Assembly (NCBI GenBank): GCA_963765815.1
Contig: CAVXXT010000008.1
Coordinates: forward strand, 124,001 to 188,000
Source of the DNA: DATLNF01 sp963765815
GTDB taxonomy: Bacteria; Actinomycetota; Actinomycetes; BP-191
DNA: 64,000 nucleotides
Direction: 5' to 3'
Made by a program: the position numbers and the translations under genes. Positions 10,158 to 20,395 of this stretch are shown one piece after another (position 1 is the stretch's first letter; every line of letters begins with the position of its first letter). The notes below the pieces were generated by a model. That model saw only the letters and a list, made by a program, of their open reading frames with translations. It had not been told where the DNA came from and did not search any database.

Positions 10158-10826
10158 ATGAAGCGCAGAACGCTCGACATCCTGTTCAGCGCCGGAGCGT
10201 TCGGCCTCGCCGCGCTCCTGGCCATCGTCGCCGTCGTAATGACGTCGAACGCGAACTTCTCCAAGAACTACGTCCGGGACCAGCTCAGCCAGCAGAACAT
10301 CTCGTTCAAGCCGGCCGCCACCCTCACGGACGAGGAGAAGCAGTCCGCATGCCTCGTGAAGTACGCCGGCCAGCGGCTCACCTCCGGCAAGCAGGCGGAG
10401 TGCTACGCCAACGACTTCATCGGCCTGCACGTCAAGGCCGTCGCTGACGGCGCGACGTACGCCGATCTCGGCGTGCCGCAGAGCGCCCTGCGCGAGCAGG
10501 TCGCGACCGCCAAGAAGGCGAACGACCCCGCGCTGGCCGAGCTCGAGGGCAAGCTCGCAGCGGTCACCGGTCAGCGCGAGACGCTCTTCAAGGGCGAGAC
10601 GCTGCGCGGGCTGCTCCTGACGTCGTTCGGCTTCAGCGTCTTCGGCACCAAGGCGGAGCAGGCGGCGACCGCGGCCTGGGCAGCGGCAGCGCTGCTCGCG
10701 CTGCTCGCGACGGCCGGCTTCGTCCACGCGTTCCGCACGCCGACCTCCGTCCCCTTCGCCCCCCCGGAGCGGGAGACGGACGCCAACCGCATCGCGACGA
10801 GCGAGCGGAAGGTGATCAAGGTCTGA
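10158..10826 (+). CDS. Conserved actinobacterial two-helix membrane protein, unknown
   Basis: A 222-residue protein with a membrane helix near the N-terminus (residues 9-28), an extracytoplasmic part of about 130 residues containing two cysteines (ACLVKYAG and AECYAND), and a second helix near 172-192. It ends in a short charged tail. The ATG follows gcagggag, a good ribosome site. Proteins like this are sometimes labelled aromatic ring-opening dioxygenase LigA, but no dioxygenase motif is present and the label should not be used. A strong hairpin follows the gene. Confidence 0.7.
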   Translation: MKRRTLDILFSAGAFGLAALLAIVAVVMTSNANFSKNYVRDQLSQQNISFKPAATLTDEEKQSACLVKYAGQRLTSGKQAECYANDFIGLHVKAVADGATYADLGVPQSALREQVATAKKANDPALAELEGKLAAVTGQRETLFKGETLRGLLLTSFGFSVFGTKAEQAATAAWAAAALLALLATAGFVHAFRTPTSVPFAPPERETDANRIATSERKVIKV

Positions 10827-10856
10827 CCTCCCTGAACCGAGGTCGGATCGACTGAC

Positions 10857-10894
10857 CCAGAAGCGGCGGGATCTCCCGACCCCGCCGCTTCTGG
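10857..10894 (+). terminator. Strong terminator-like hairpin
   Basis: Two perfect 14-base arms (CCAGAAGCGGCGGG and its complement) flank a 10-base loop, starting 30 bases after the stop of the upstream gene. There is no T-tract, as is common in actinobacteria. It separates the membrane protein gene from the Ada-like gene. Confidence 0.75.
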
Positions 10895-10915
10895 CTGTCC
10901 GGCGTCCGGAGCAGG

Positions 10916-11188
10916 ATGGGCGGCATGGCCGACCGCACCTGGACACTGCTCGGCCCTGATCGCACGTCGTACCAGAGCTCCGCGCCCGGCACGCTCGGCG
11001 GGCACCGGCGCAGCCGCATCTACGGCACGCTCGACTGCCGCGGCGCGCGCCAGGCGATCGCGCGGGGCGGGTACGTCGCCGGCCGGGTCTTCTTCGCCGA
11101 CGAGGCCGCGGCAGTGGCCGCCGGCTATCGCCCGTGCGCGGTCTGCCTGCCCGAGAAGTACCGCGCGTGGCAGGCGGCCGGCGAGTGA
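10916..11188 (+). CDS. Small Ada-like zinc-binding protein
   Basis: A 90-residue cytoplasmic protein resembling the metal-binding module of the Ada DNA-methylation sensor. It shows SSAPGTLGGHRRSRIYGTLDC, followed by the pair RPCAVC near the C-terminus. The three cysteines and nearby histidine could bind zinc. The methyltransferase and HTH domains of Ada are absent. ATG at 10916 and ATG at 10925 are both possible; GGAG lies close to the first. The role is unknown, perhaps in nucleic acid or metal sensing. Confidence 0.75.
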   Translation: MGGMADRTWTLLGPDRTSYQSSAPGTLGGHRRSRIYGTLDCRGARQAIARGGYVAGRVFFADEAAAVAAGYRPCAVCLPEKYRAWQAAGE

Positions 11189-11193
11189 CGACC

Positions 11194-11205
11194 GAACGAT
11201 CGTTC
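11194..11205. other. 12-bp perfect palindrome
   Basis: GAACGATCGTTC is a perfect palindrome 6 bases after the stop of the Ada-like gene and about 114 bases before the next start. It resembles TetR-type half-sites (ACCGAACG). It may be an operator for the downstream gene, but with one copy this is weak. Confidence 0.3.
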
Positions 11206-11318
11206 AGCCAATCGGACTAGAACTGCCTCGGCAAAAGCCGAGCCGATCGCGGGTCCGCCTCGTTATCACGGGTAGAGCAGTGCGCGTTGGGGTGACGCGG
11301 CGACGAAGGGGGCCACTC

Positions 11319-11816
11319 GTGGCGGTCAGAGGCATCGAGACGATCATCAGGCCGGCCGCGGTGCTGTCGACCACGGCCGCGAACCTGATCCTCGAGGGGC
11401 TCGCGCGCGCCGATGTCGCCAAGGGCGGGCTCTGGAACGCGTCGTCGACGGTCTGGCAGCGCTACGACCAGCCGTGGGGCGGTGAGGGCGGGATGCGCGG
11501 CGCCGCCGTCGTCGTCGGCACCATCGCGGTCATCTACGACCAGCCACGCGCGCACGAGATCACCATCTACAAGGTGTCGATCACCGACGCCGGCGTCGGG
11601 AAGGGCTGGACCACCGAGCGGCTCTGCGACGACGCGCTCGCCTGGGCCAACCTGACGCTCGAGTCGTGCCCGCGCGCGACGATGGCCACGCCGCCGAAGT
11701 TCGACCCGTTCCGCGACGGCGCCGACGAGACCCTGCGCGCGGCTCTGCTCGCTCCCGAGGGCACGCCGGTCAGCCACGACGGCGACGACCTGTTCGGCAC
11801 CCGCCGGGTCGTCTAG
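11319..11816 (+). CDS. Conserved hypothetical protein
   Basis: A protein of 165 residues without signal peptide or membrane segment. GTG at 11319 is chosen because GAAGGGGG lies 6 bases before it; in-frame GTG codons at 11280 and 11292 are alternatives. The sequence has a tryptophan-rich section (GGLWNASSTVWQRYDQPWGG) and a strand-rich middle (VVVGTIAVIYDQPRAHEITIY), ending with a proline-rich tail. Similar proteins seem to exist in other actinobacteria, but no function is known. It precedes a flavoprotein gene by 49 bases. Confidence 0.6.
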   Translation: MAVRGIETIIRPAAVLSTTAANLILEGLARADVAKGGLWNASSTVWQRYDQPWGGEGGMRGAAVVVGTIAVIYDQPRAHEITIYKVSITDAGVGKGWTTERLCDDALAWANLTLESCPRATMATPPKFDPFRDGADETLRAALLAPEGTPVSHDGDDLFGTRRVV

Positions 11817-11865
11817 CTCGAACCCGTCGATTGCGCCGCGGTCGTCGTACGCGAAGAGTGGCCGC

Positions 11866-13227
11866 ATGCGCGCAGTGGTCGTGGGTGGCGGACCGGTCGG
11901 GCTGTTCTGCGCGGTCGCCCTCGCGCGTGAGGGGCACGACGTCGTCCTCGTCGACCGTGACCCGGGTCCGCAGGCCGACGGCGCATGGGAGCGCCGCGGG
12001 GTCATGCAGTTCCGGCACCCGCACTTCTTCCGGCAGTTCGTCCGGCAGGCGCTGCTCTCGACGGTGCCGGACTTCTGGGACGCGCTGATCGCGGCAGGTG
12101 CCCTGCCGGCCCTCATGGACGGCATGCCGGAGCAGATGACGTCTCTGCGGTGCCGACGGTCGACGTACGAAGGGGTCCTCTGGCAGCTCGCGCGGCGTGA
12201 ACCGCGGCTGCAGCTGCGCACCGGCCACGCCGACTCGGTCGAGGTCCGCGACGGTCGGGCCGTCGGCGTCGTCGTCGACGGCGGGTCGGTCGACGCCGAC
12301 GTGGTGATCAGCGCGGCGGGGCGGACCAGCCGGTTCGCGGACGATCTCCGCCCACCTGCAGAGGGTGGCGACTGCGGGGTGTCGTACGTGTCGCGGATGT
12401 ACCGCGCGCGCCCCGGCGCGGAGGCGCTCGACGGCTTCCCCTCGAGCGAGATGTACGCCGGCTACCAGGCGATCGTGTTCCCGCAGGACGACCGGACGCT
12501 GTCGGCGCTGGTGGTGCGCCCGACCGCGGGCGACGCGCTCGGCGACCTGCGCCACAACGAGGTCTTCGACGCGGTGGCACCGCTGATCCCGCAGCTCGCG
12601 CCGTGGGTCGACCCGTCCGGGCACGAGCCGATCACCGACGTCATGGTCGGCGGCCGGCTCACCAACTCCTATCGCGGCCAGCTCGACGATGCGGGCGAGG
12701 TGCCGGTCGGCGGGCTGTTCTTCATCGGCGACACGGTGTGCACGACCAATCCCTCGGCGGGCCGAGGCGTGTCGCTCGGCCTGCTGCAGGCGCAGGAGCT
12801 GGTCCGCCTGCTGCGTGCCGGCGGCGACCACCGAGAGGTGAGCCATCGCTTCGACGAGTGGTGCACCGAGAGCATCCGCCCCTGGTACGACGACCACGTC
12901 GAGGTCGACGCCGCCGTTCTGCGCTGGTACGCCGGGGAGCCGGTGCGCAGCGACGAGCGCCTGTCTTCGCTGGTCATCTGCCTGGCGGCCGAGCCGGACG
13001 ACCCCAGCATGATGTCGCTCGTCGGTCCGTACTTCGGCATGCTCGCGTTGCCGTCGTCGCTCGAGCCGCTGCAGGAGAGGGTGCAGGGGATGGTCGCGGC
13101 CGGCTGGCAGCCGGCGTTCGCCGACGGACCGACAGCTGCCGAGCTCGCGGATGTCATCGGCAAACGGGTCTTGCCCCCTGCCCTTGCTGCTGTTACAGCA
13201 GGTCGCTCGCCAGGCCGGCAGGTGTAA
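11866..13227 (+). CDS. FAD-dependent monooxygenase-like oxidoreductase
   Basis: A 453-residue flavoprotein of the p-hydroxybenzoate hydroxylase fold. The N-terminal dinucleotide motif GGGPVG (residues 7-12) binds the FAD adenosine part, and the ribose-binding motif FIGDTVCTTNPSAGRGVSLGL lies in the C-terminal half. The substrate is unknown. Such enzymes use NAD(P)H to hydroxylate or epoxidise small molecules or to saturate double bonds. It is cytoplasmic. It ends 26 bases before the gene for a secreted propeller protein, and no related pathway genes are next to it. Confidence 0.8.
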   Translation: MRAVVVGGGPVGLFCAVALAREGHDVVLVDRDPGPQADGAWERRGVMQFRHPHFFRQFVRQALLSTVPDFWDALIAAGALPALMDGMPEQMTSLRCRRSTYEGVLWQLARREPRLQLRTGHADSVEVRDGRAVGVVVDGGSVDADVVISAAGRTSRFADDLRPPAEGGDCGVSYVSRMYRARPGAEALDGFPSSEMYAGYQAIVFPQDDRTLSALVVRPTAGDALGDLRHNEVFDAVAPLIPQLAPWVDPSGHEPITDVMVGGRLTNSYRGQLDDAGEVPVGGLFFIGDTVCTTNPSAGRGVSLGLLQAQELVRLLRAGGDHREVSHRFDEWCTESIRPWYDDHVEVDAAVLRWYAGEPVRSDERLSSLVICLAAEPDDPSMMSLVGPYFGMLALPSSLEPLQERVQGMVAAGWQPAFADGPTAAELADVIGKRVLPPALAAVTAGRSPGRQV

Positions 13228-13253
13228 GGACGGGCCGCAGCGAACGAAGGTCG

Positions 13254-15437
13254 GTGACCCAGACTCTCGCCGTACGCCGGCTCCCGCTTGCCCTCCTCGC
13301 TGCCCTCGTCGCCGTGGTCGGCGTCCTCGGCGGAGCCCCCGCCGACGCCGCGGTCGTCCCGCGACTGGTCGGCGACGAGCCGGGGCTCCTCTACTACTCC
13401 TACCCGGCGCCGGCCGGCCTCGGCGACTTCGCCGGCGAGCCGTCCATCGGGTGGACGGGCGAGACCGACAAGGTCATGTTCCAGGCCAGCACCGAGACCA
13501 GCGCGGTGGACTTCGACGACGACTACGTCGTTCCGGTCGCGCAGTGGGCAGCGCGCCCCTCGCTCATCACCTCGAACCTGACGACCGCCGACCCGTTCAT
13601 GGTCACCGACCCGGTCACCGGGCGGACGTTCGTCACCCAGCTGCTCGCCGCGTGCAGCGGCGCGTCGTTCACCGACGACGACGGGCAGACCTACTCACCC
13701 TCCTCGGGCTGCCCGGCGCCGCACGGCGCCGACCACCAGAGCGTCGGCTACGGCCCCGCCGTACCCGGCTCGCCGGAGGCGCTCGTCGCCTGGAACGGGC
13801 GGATGGCCTACTACTGCTCGCAGGAGATCGCGACGGCGTTCTGCGGCGCGAGCATCGACGGCGGGCAGACCTTCGGCAACAGCACCCCGGCGTTCACCGC
13901 GGCCAACTGCGGCAACGCGTTCCACGGCCACATCAAGGTCGGCGACGACGGCACCGTCTACGTGCCCAGCGAGCGCTGCAGCGGCCAGGCGGTCGCCGTG
14001 TCGCGTGACAACGGCCGGACCTTCTCCTTCGTGAAGCTGCCGACCGACTTCACCGCGGTCTCGAACCTTACGCATCCGTCGATCTCGGTCTCGCGCGCTG
14101 CGCCGAAGCCGCAGACCGGCACCGGCGCCGGCGTCCTCTACTACGCCAACGGCGACGCGCAGAACCGCATGGTCGTCACGACCAGCGGCGACCGCGGCGC
14201 GACCTGGAGCCCCCGCGTCGACGTGGCCGCCGGACTCGGCCTGCAGGCCGTCGACTTCCCGGTGATCCAGGCGGGTGACCCCGACCGCGCCGCCGTCTCG
14301 TTCTTCGGGACGAAGGACCGCGCTGGCAGCGGCAACTACTCGACCGTCGGGTACGGCGAGGTCGGCGGCAAGCACACGATCGAGTGGCACCTCTACGTCG
14401 CGCACACCTACGACCGCGGCGCGACCTGGACCGTCGTCGACACCACGCCGGTCGACCCGGCTCAGCGCGGCTGCCTGTGGACCTCCGGCACGACGGTGAC
14501 GGCGCCCGAGTCGGCCTGCCGCAACCTGCTCGACTTCAACGGCATCACCACCGACGGCCTCGGCCGGGTGCTCGTCGGCTGGGCCGACGGCTGCACCGGG
14601 CCGTGCGTCGCGTCGGACCTCGTGGCCAACAACGCGCGCACCCAGCTCGGCACGATCACCCGGCAGACCAACGGCCGTGGGCTGTACGCCGTCCACGACG
14701 GCGAGATCCATCCCGGCATCCTGCTCGACGGCGCGAAGGACCCGTGCGCCACCGGACCCCAGCTCACCGACCCGAGCGGCGACGCCAGCGAGGTCGTCGG
14801 AACTCCGACGCCGCTGCCGAGTGAGCCGCAGCTCGACGTGACGTCGATGCTGCTGAGCAGTGCCCCCGCGAAGGTCGTGCGGTTCGACCTCGGCGTACAG
14901 GACCTGAAGTCCGCGGCCGAGATCCCGTCCGCCTCACCCGGCGGCGTCTACTACGACCTGACGTTCTCCTACGGCGGCCAGGCGCTCTACATCACGGCGC
15001 AGCGCGACGCGACCGGGGTGGCCGCCTTCGACCTCGGCGCGTTCGCCCCGGCACGCAAGCGGCTGGCGACGATCACCGGTTCGTTCAACGAGGCGAACAA
15101 CACGGTCACCGCGCTGCTGACCCCGGCGGCGATCGAGACGGCCCGCACGGCGATCGCGACCAACAACGCGCAGCCCGGCGCGACGATCATCAAGGTCGTG
15201 CCCTCGCTCGAGTACGGCGCGACCTTCTCGACGCTCGGCGTCACCGCGCGCCGCAACACCGGCGCGGCCGTGCCCGACGTCGACTCCGCGACCAGCACCT
15301 GCTCGTTCACGCTCGCGGCGGCCGTCGACCCGGTCGTGCCAGAGGTGCCGACGCCGGCGCTGCTGGTCGTCACCGGCGCGGCGATCACCGCCGGCTCGGT
15401 CGCGGTGCGGCGTCGGCGTATCCGGCGTGCGGCGTAG
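13254..15437 (+). CDS. Secreted sialidase-like beta-propeller protein with C-terminal anchor
   Basis: A 727-residue exported protein. The signal peptide (LPLALLAALVAVVGVLGGAPADA) follows a GTG start that has GAAGG upstream. The middle part has repeated BNR-like Asp-box segments (SRDNGRTFSF, TSGDRGATWSP, TYDRGATWTVV), as in sialidase-type six-bladed propellers. A strand-rich domain follows, then a C-terminal hydrophobic helix and a tail of arginines (VRRRRIRR), which would anchor the protein to the membrane. No LPXTG is present. The catalytic residues of true sialidases could not be confirmed. It may bind or cut glycans at the cell surface. Confidence 0.75.
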   Translation: MTQTLAVRRLPLALLAALVAVVGVLGGAPADAAVVPRLVGDEPGLLYYSYPAPAGLGDFAGEPSIGWTGETDKVMFQASTETSAVDFDDDYVVPVAQWAARPSLITSNLTTADPFMVTDPVTGRTFVTQLLAACSGASFTDDDGQTYSPSSGCPAPHGADHQSVGYGPAVPGSPEALVAWNGRMAYYCSQEIATAFCGASIDGGQTFGNSTPAFTAANCGNAFHGHIKVGDDGTVYVPSERCSGQAVAVSRDNGRTFSFVKLPTDFTAVSNLTHPSISVSRAAPKPQTGTGAGVLYYANGDAQNRMVVTTSGDRGATWSPRVDVAAGLGLQAVDFPVIQAGDPDRAAVSFFGTKDRAGSGNYSTVGYGEVGGKHTIEWHLYVAHTYDRGATWTVVDTTPVDPAQRGCLWTSGTTVTAPESACRNLLDFNGITTDGLGRVLVGWADGCTGPCVASDLVANNARTQLGTITRQTNGRGLYAVHDGEIHPGILLDGAKDPCATGPQLTDPSGDASEVVGTPTPLPSEPQLDVTSMLLSSAPAKVVRFDLGVQDLKSAAEIPSASPGGVYYDLTFSYGGQALYITAQRDATGVAAFDLGAFAPARKRLATITGSFNEANNTVTALLTPAAIETARTAIATNNAQPGATIIKVVPSLEYGATFSTLGVTARRNTGAAVPDVDSATSTCSFTLAAAVDPVVPEVPTPALLVVTGAAITAGSVAVRRRRIRRAA

Positions 15438-15921
15438 CGGAGTCACGCGTCGCCGCACGGCGACAGCGGTCGTCGCGGTCGTCGTGCTGAGCGGCTGCGC
15501 GCGGTCGTCAGCACCTGAACCGCCGGCGAGCGTCGCAGCGTCGCCGCAGTCCTCCGAAGGTCGCAGCGTCCTGGTCGGCTCACTGCCCGGCTGCGTCCCG
15601 CCGCGTCGGATCGCGATGCGCGACCTGTCGGCGCAGCTGCCGTCGGGTCTGGCGCTCCCGCCCGGCGCCGGGCTGCTCCAGGTGGACACCGCCGACGGGA
15701 TGACGACGGTGGTCGGGGACAGCACGCTCGGCGTCACCGCGCTGCAGGACCACTTCCGCCGGCAGATCGTCGCGGCGGGTCACGAGATCTTCGCCGAGGA
15801 CAACGAGGGCATCGAGGCCGAGCTGTTCTTCGCGGTGAAGGAGGGCGGGCTCGCCACCGTGCGTCAGCGCGTCGCTCGCTGCCCGGCCCGGACGACCCGC
15901 TTCAGCATCACGGTGAACTGA
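15427..15921 (+). CDS. Putative lipoprotein, unknown
   Basis: A 164-residue protein with a signal peptide ending in the lipobox VLSGC. The mature part has two cysteines (LPGCVPP and VARCPAR) that may form a disulfide. The start overlaps the end of the propeller gene by 11 bases, which implies coupling and a shared cell-surface role. No known domain is recognised. Confidence 0.7.
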   Translation: MRRSGVTRRRTATAVVAVVVLSGCARSSAPEPPASVAASPQSSEGRSVLVGSLPGCVPPRRIAMRDLSAQLPSGLALPPGAGLLQVDTADGMTTVVGDSTLGVTALQDHFRRQIVAAGHEIFAEDNEGIEAELFFAVKEGGLATVRQRVARCPARTTRFSITVN

Positions 15922-15956
15922 GGCTCGGTCGGCCGAGCGACATCTACCATCGCCGG

Positions 15957-16742
15957 ATGACAGCGCGAGATCTCGCGGCGGACTTCGCGCGGGACGGCTT
16001 CGTCGTCCACCACGAGCCACTCGTCCCGGTGGGCGGTCTCGACGAGGTCGCCTCGCGGATGGATGACGTGGCGGCCGGGCGTTACTCCACCGGGCGGGAG
16101 CCCGGGCGTCGCTACTGGAACCCGGGCGACGACCCGACGGCGATCGTGAAGATCGACGACGCCCACCTCTGCGACGACGCCATCTTCGACTTCGTGACGA
16201 GTCCCGCGATCGGCGAGTTCGCAGCGCAAGTTGTGGGCACAGAGTTCGTGCAGCTGTGGGCGTCGCAGCTGCTGGTCAAGCCGCCCGGCGGCTCCACCGC
16301 GGGCCAGGTCGGCTGGCATCGGGACCAGACCTACTGGCGGGAGCTCTGGGACGGCGAGGTCTTCACCGTGTGGGTCGCGGTCAGCGACGTCGACCTGGCG
16401 CGCGGCCCGCTCTGCTACGTGCGTGGGTCACACCGCTGGGACGAGAGCGGCGACGGCGACTTCTTCAGTCACGACCTCACCGCGACCCGGGGAGCACTCG
16501 ACGGCGGCGAATGGGATGAGACCGCCGCAGTCCTGGCGGCCGGCGGGGCGAGCGCGCACTCCAAGCTGACCGTGCACGGCAGCGCGGCCAACACCAGCGA
16601 CCACCCTCGGCAAGGGTTCGCGCTGCACCTGCGCACCGATCGATCTGCCCCAACGCCGGCCGGCCGGGACCTCCTCGGCGCGAGGCTCGCCGACCCCCGG
16701 CACTGCCCGCTGCTGGTCGGCAGGGCACCGGCCGACGGCTGA
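15957..16742 (+). CDS. Phytanoyl-CoA dioxygenase (PhyH) family protein
   Basis: A 261-residue non-haem iron, 2-oxoglutarate-dependent oxygenase. The iron ligands are His121 and Asp123 in WHRDQTYW and His207 in LTVHGSA. A C-terminal arginine near residue 222 (HLRTDR) could hold 2-oxoglutarate. It is cytoplasmic. The substrate is unknown: family members hydroxylate fatty acyl-CoA, sugars or natural products. It lies just before the sugar locus but ahead of the first GntR operator, so it is probably outside that regulon. Confidence 0.85.
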   Translation: MTARDLAADFARDGFVVHHEPLVPVGGLDEVASRMDDVAAGRYSTGREPGRRYWNPGDDPTAIVKIDDAHLCDDAIFDFVTSPAIGEFAAQVVGTEFVQLWASQLLVKPPGGSTAGQVGWHRDQTYWRELWDGEVFTVWVAVSDVDLARGPLCYVRGSHRWDESGDGDFFSHDLTATRGALDGGEWDETAAVLAAGGASAHSKLTVHGSAANTSDHPRQGFALHLRTDRSAPTPAGRDLLGARLADPRHCPLLVGRAPADG

Positions 16743-16757
16743 GCACGCTGGTCGGAT

Positions 16758-16771
16758 CCTGTAACTACAGG
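16758..16771 (+). promoter_or_regulatory. GntR-type operator, site 1
   Basis: CCTGTAACTACAGG has arms CCTGT and ACAGG around four bases. Identical arms occur at 22025, 46328 and 46345, the last two beside a GntR/HutC regulator gene. This site is 38 bases before the start of the secreted protein at 16810, where a bound repressor would block transcription. Confidence 0.75.
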
Positions 16772-16809
16772 TTCGCAGGATCGAGGCGATCGGCGTCGAA
16801 GTCGGGGGG

Positions 16810-17535
16810 ATGGATCTCCGTCGGACCCGCATCCTCGGCGCAGCCGCGGTGGCACTGTGCCTGCTCGTGACGCTGCCTGCGCAGGCAGGCAGTGACCCGC
16901 GGAAGCCCGGCCCCAACCTGATCACCAACGCCGGCTTCGAGGACTCCGCTCTGGAAGGCCCGGCCGCCCCGCCCGGCTCTCTCGAGCACCCGCTGCTTCC
17001 GACCGGCTGGGTGTTCGAGGGCGCCACCGTGCTCTTCGACCACTCGCCCGTCACCTACCACTCGGGCAAGCGCGGGGCGGCGATCTCCGGCTCGCTGTCG
17101 ACCAACCGCCAGATCTGCGCGACCGGGTCCTGCCAGCCCAACCCGATCAACCCGGTCCGCGACGTCGTGTACCCGCACTACTCGCTGGCCCCGGCGTGGC
17201 GCACACAGGCTCCGGTCGCGGTCACCGCCGGCACCGAGTACCTGATGACCGCCTACGTCGCGTGGATCGTGCAGACGATCGGCGAGGGCACCCAGATGAG
17301 CGTCCGCTGGCTCGACGCGAGCGGGCTGCCGATCTCCCTGGACCCGGTGGTCGTGAAGGCTGCGCGCGACGTCGACTTCACCGAGCTGACCTGGACCCGC
17401 GTGGAGGGCACCGCCGTCGCGCCACCCGGAGCCGTCAGCGCGCACCTGCTGTTCGGTGCGACCGACGACAACTGGACCGGCCAGGTCCGATACGACGACG
17501 TCTACTTCGGCACCGCGCCGACGAAGAAGAAGTAG
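16810..17535 (+). CDS. Secreted carbohydrate-module-like protein, paralog A
   Basis: A 241-residue exported protein with a signal peptide (AAAVALCLLVTLPAQAGS). The mature part starts PGPNLITNAGFEDSALEGP, the usual beginning of jelly-roll carbohydrate-binding-like domains, and ends with TGQVRYDDVYFG. It has a cysteine pair (QICATGSCQ). It is a close paralog of the protein at 22043-22765, and the two flank the sugar-acid operon. A GntR operator lies just upstream. It probably binds a glycan or part of one at the cell surface. No catalytic residues are recognised. Confidence 0.75.
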   Translation: MDLRRTRILGAAAVALCLLVTLPAQAGSDPRKPGPNLITNAGFEDSALEGPAAPPGSLEHPLLPTGWVFEGATVLFDHSPVTYHSGKRGAAISGSLSTNRQICATGSCQPNPINPVRDVVYPHYSLAPAWRTQAPVAVTAGTEYLMTAYVAWIVQTIGEGTQMSVRWLDASGLPISLDPVVVKAARDVDFTELTWTRVEGTAVAPPGAVSAHLLFGATDDNWTGQVRYDDVYFGTAPTKKK

Positions 17536-17541
17536 CGGCGC

Positions 17542-18782
<1,241 letters not shown>

Positions 18783-18783
<1 letters not shown>

Positions 18784-19541
18784 CAGGTGCCGCCCAGTCG
18801 CGAGAGCAGGCCGCCGTCGACGCGCAGCGCCGTGCCGGTGACGAACGACGCGCCGGGACCGGAGAGGTAGCGGATCGCCTGCGCGACCTCCTCGGGCCTC
18901 GCGACGCGGCCCATCGGGTGCATGTCGCCCCATGACGCGACGGTGTCGTCGGCATCACCGCCGGGCGGCGTGAACAGCTCCGCGGCACCGCGGAGCATCG
19001 GCGTGTCGACCGAGCCGGGGCAGACGGCGTTGACCCGCACCTCGGGTGCGTGGTCGACGGCCATCGCCTGGACCAGCATCAGCACCGCTCCCTTGCTCGC
19101 GCAGTAGGCCACGGCGCCGCGCTGCGCGACGAACGACTGCACCGACGCGACGACGACGATCGCGCCGTCGCCGGTGCTGCGCAGGTGTGGCACCGCGTGC
19201 TTGGCGGTGTGGAACACCGAGGAGACGTTGACCGCGAGGACCTCGTCCCACGTCTCGACGGGCGTCTCCACGACGTCGCCGTACCTCTGGATGCCCGCCG
19301 AGCAGACCAGGATGTCCAGCCGCCCGAACGCCGCGACGGCCTCCTCGACGGCCCGACCGCACTCCTCGCCGCGGCGCAGGTCCGCGACGATCGCGATCCC
19401 GTCGTCACCGACCGGCGAGCACTCGTCGACGTCGACCACCGCGACGCGGGCACCGCCCGCGGCGAGCTCCTCGGCGGCCGCGCGGCCGATGCCCTTGGCG
19501 CCGCCCGTCACGAGGGCGGTCCGCCCGGCCAGCTCGGTCAT
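18783..19541 (-). CDS. SDR-family dehydrogenase 1
   Basis: A 252-residue NAD(P)-dependent short-chain dehydrogenase. The nucleotide motif TGGAKGIG is at residues 12-19, and the catalytic Ser133, Tyr146 and Lys150 are present (YCASK). The acidic end of strand 2 (VVDVDE) favours NAD(H). It may oxidise the free sugar to the lactone, or the 4-hydroxyl of a keto-deoxy acid; the second SDR of the operon would do the other step. It overlaps both neighbours by ATGA. Confidence 0.85.
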
Positions 19542-20395
19542 GACACCTCCGGGTAGTGCAGCGGTACGCCGACGGCTCCCGGCTCCAGGCGCGACAGGTG
19601 CCAGCGGCCGAGGTTGCCGGTGACCAGCACGTCGCGCTGCTCGCCGACCCACACGCCGTTGGTCGGCGCGGACAGCGCGGTGCCCATCGGGTCGTCCGCG
19701 ACGACCTCCACCGCGCCGTCAGGACTCACCCGCAGGATCCGGTCCGGGCGGTAGCAGCAGACGAACATCGAGCCGTCCTCGGCGAGTGCCACGCCGTCCG
19801 GGACGGTGCCGGGCAGCATCGCCACGAGCTCCCGAGCGCCGGACGTGCCGTCGGCGCAGACCGGGATCGACACCAGTGCGGGGGTCTGCGACTCGAGCAC
19901 GTGCAGCGCGCGCCCGTCCGCCGACAGGCACGCGCCGTTGGGGAACGACGTGCAGGCGGTCGACCACACCTCGGTGCGGCCGTCGGGCTCGACGGCGTAG
20001 ATGCAGCCGTCGTCGCCGTCCCACGTCCCGGAGTCGGTGACGTAGAGCCGGCCGGCCGCGTCGAAGACCGGCCAGTTGGGGTTGACCATCGGCCGCTCCG
20101 CCGTGCCGGTGGAGTAGGGCGAGACCTCCCCGGTCGCCGGGTCGACCCGCAGCACCGCGCGGTTCGCGACGTCGCAGCAGTAGAGCCGGCCGTGCGCGTC
20201 GGCGCAGAGCCCCAGCAGAAACCCGCCGGTCGACGCGACCTGCGTCACCGAGCCGTCGTCGTTCACCCGGTAGACCTGGCCGGCCTCGCCACCGGCGTAC
20301 ACGACACCGTCGCGGGTGACCGTCACGCCCTCGGGGTGGTCCAGGCCGTCGGCGTACGTCGTCACCGAGCCGATGTCGAGAAGGGGCGCGCTCAT
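19538..20395 (-). CDS. SMP-30/gluconolactonase family protein
   Basis: A 285-residue six-bladed propeller of the SMP-30/gluconolactonase/LRE family. It would open a sugar lactone to the aldonate with a divalent metal. The N-terminal glutamate segment (DHPEGVTV), the asparagine region VNPNWPVFD and the aspartate region TVPDGVALAEDG fit the usual metal ligands Glu, Asn, Asp. There is no signal peptide, so it acts in the cytoplasm. It sits between the two SDR genes with ATGA overlaps, as expected for step two of an oxidative sugar pathway. Confidence 0.85.
   Translation of the reverse strand: MSAPLLDIGSVTTYADGLDHPEGVTVTRDGVVYAGGEAGQVYRVNDDGSVTQVASTGGFLLGLCADAHGRLYCCDVANRAVLRVDPATGEVSPYSTGTAERPMVNPNWPVFDAAGRLYVTDSGTWDGDDGCIYAVEPDGRTEVWSTACTSFPNGACLSADGRALHVLESQTPALVSIPVCADGTSGARELVAMLPGTVPDGVALAEDGSMFVCCYRPDRILRVSPDGAVEVVADDPMGTALSAPTNGVWVGEQRDVLVTGNLGRWHLSRLEPGAVGVPLHYPEVS

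Noticed and set aside
10158..10826. Annotation as aromatic ring-opening dioxygenase LigA
   Set aside because: The protein has two membrane helices and no dioxygenase metal site; the label comes from a propagated database error as far as can be judged.
13187..13201. Palindrome CTGCTGTTACAGCAG as a possible operator of the propeller gene
   Set aside because: It is inside the end of the flavoprotein coding sequence, is a single copy, and differs from the GntR motif in arms and spacing.
12603..13253. N-terminal extension of the propeller protein into the flavoprotein gene
   Set aside because: The true product starts with a signal peptide at GTG 13254, with GAAGG upstream.
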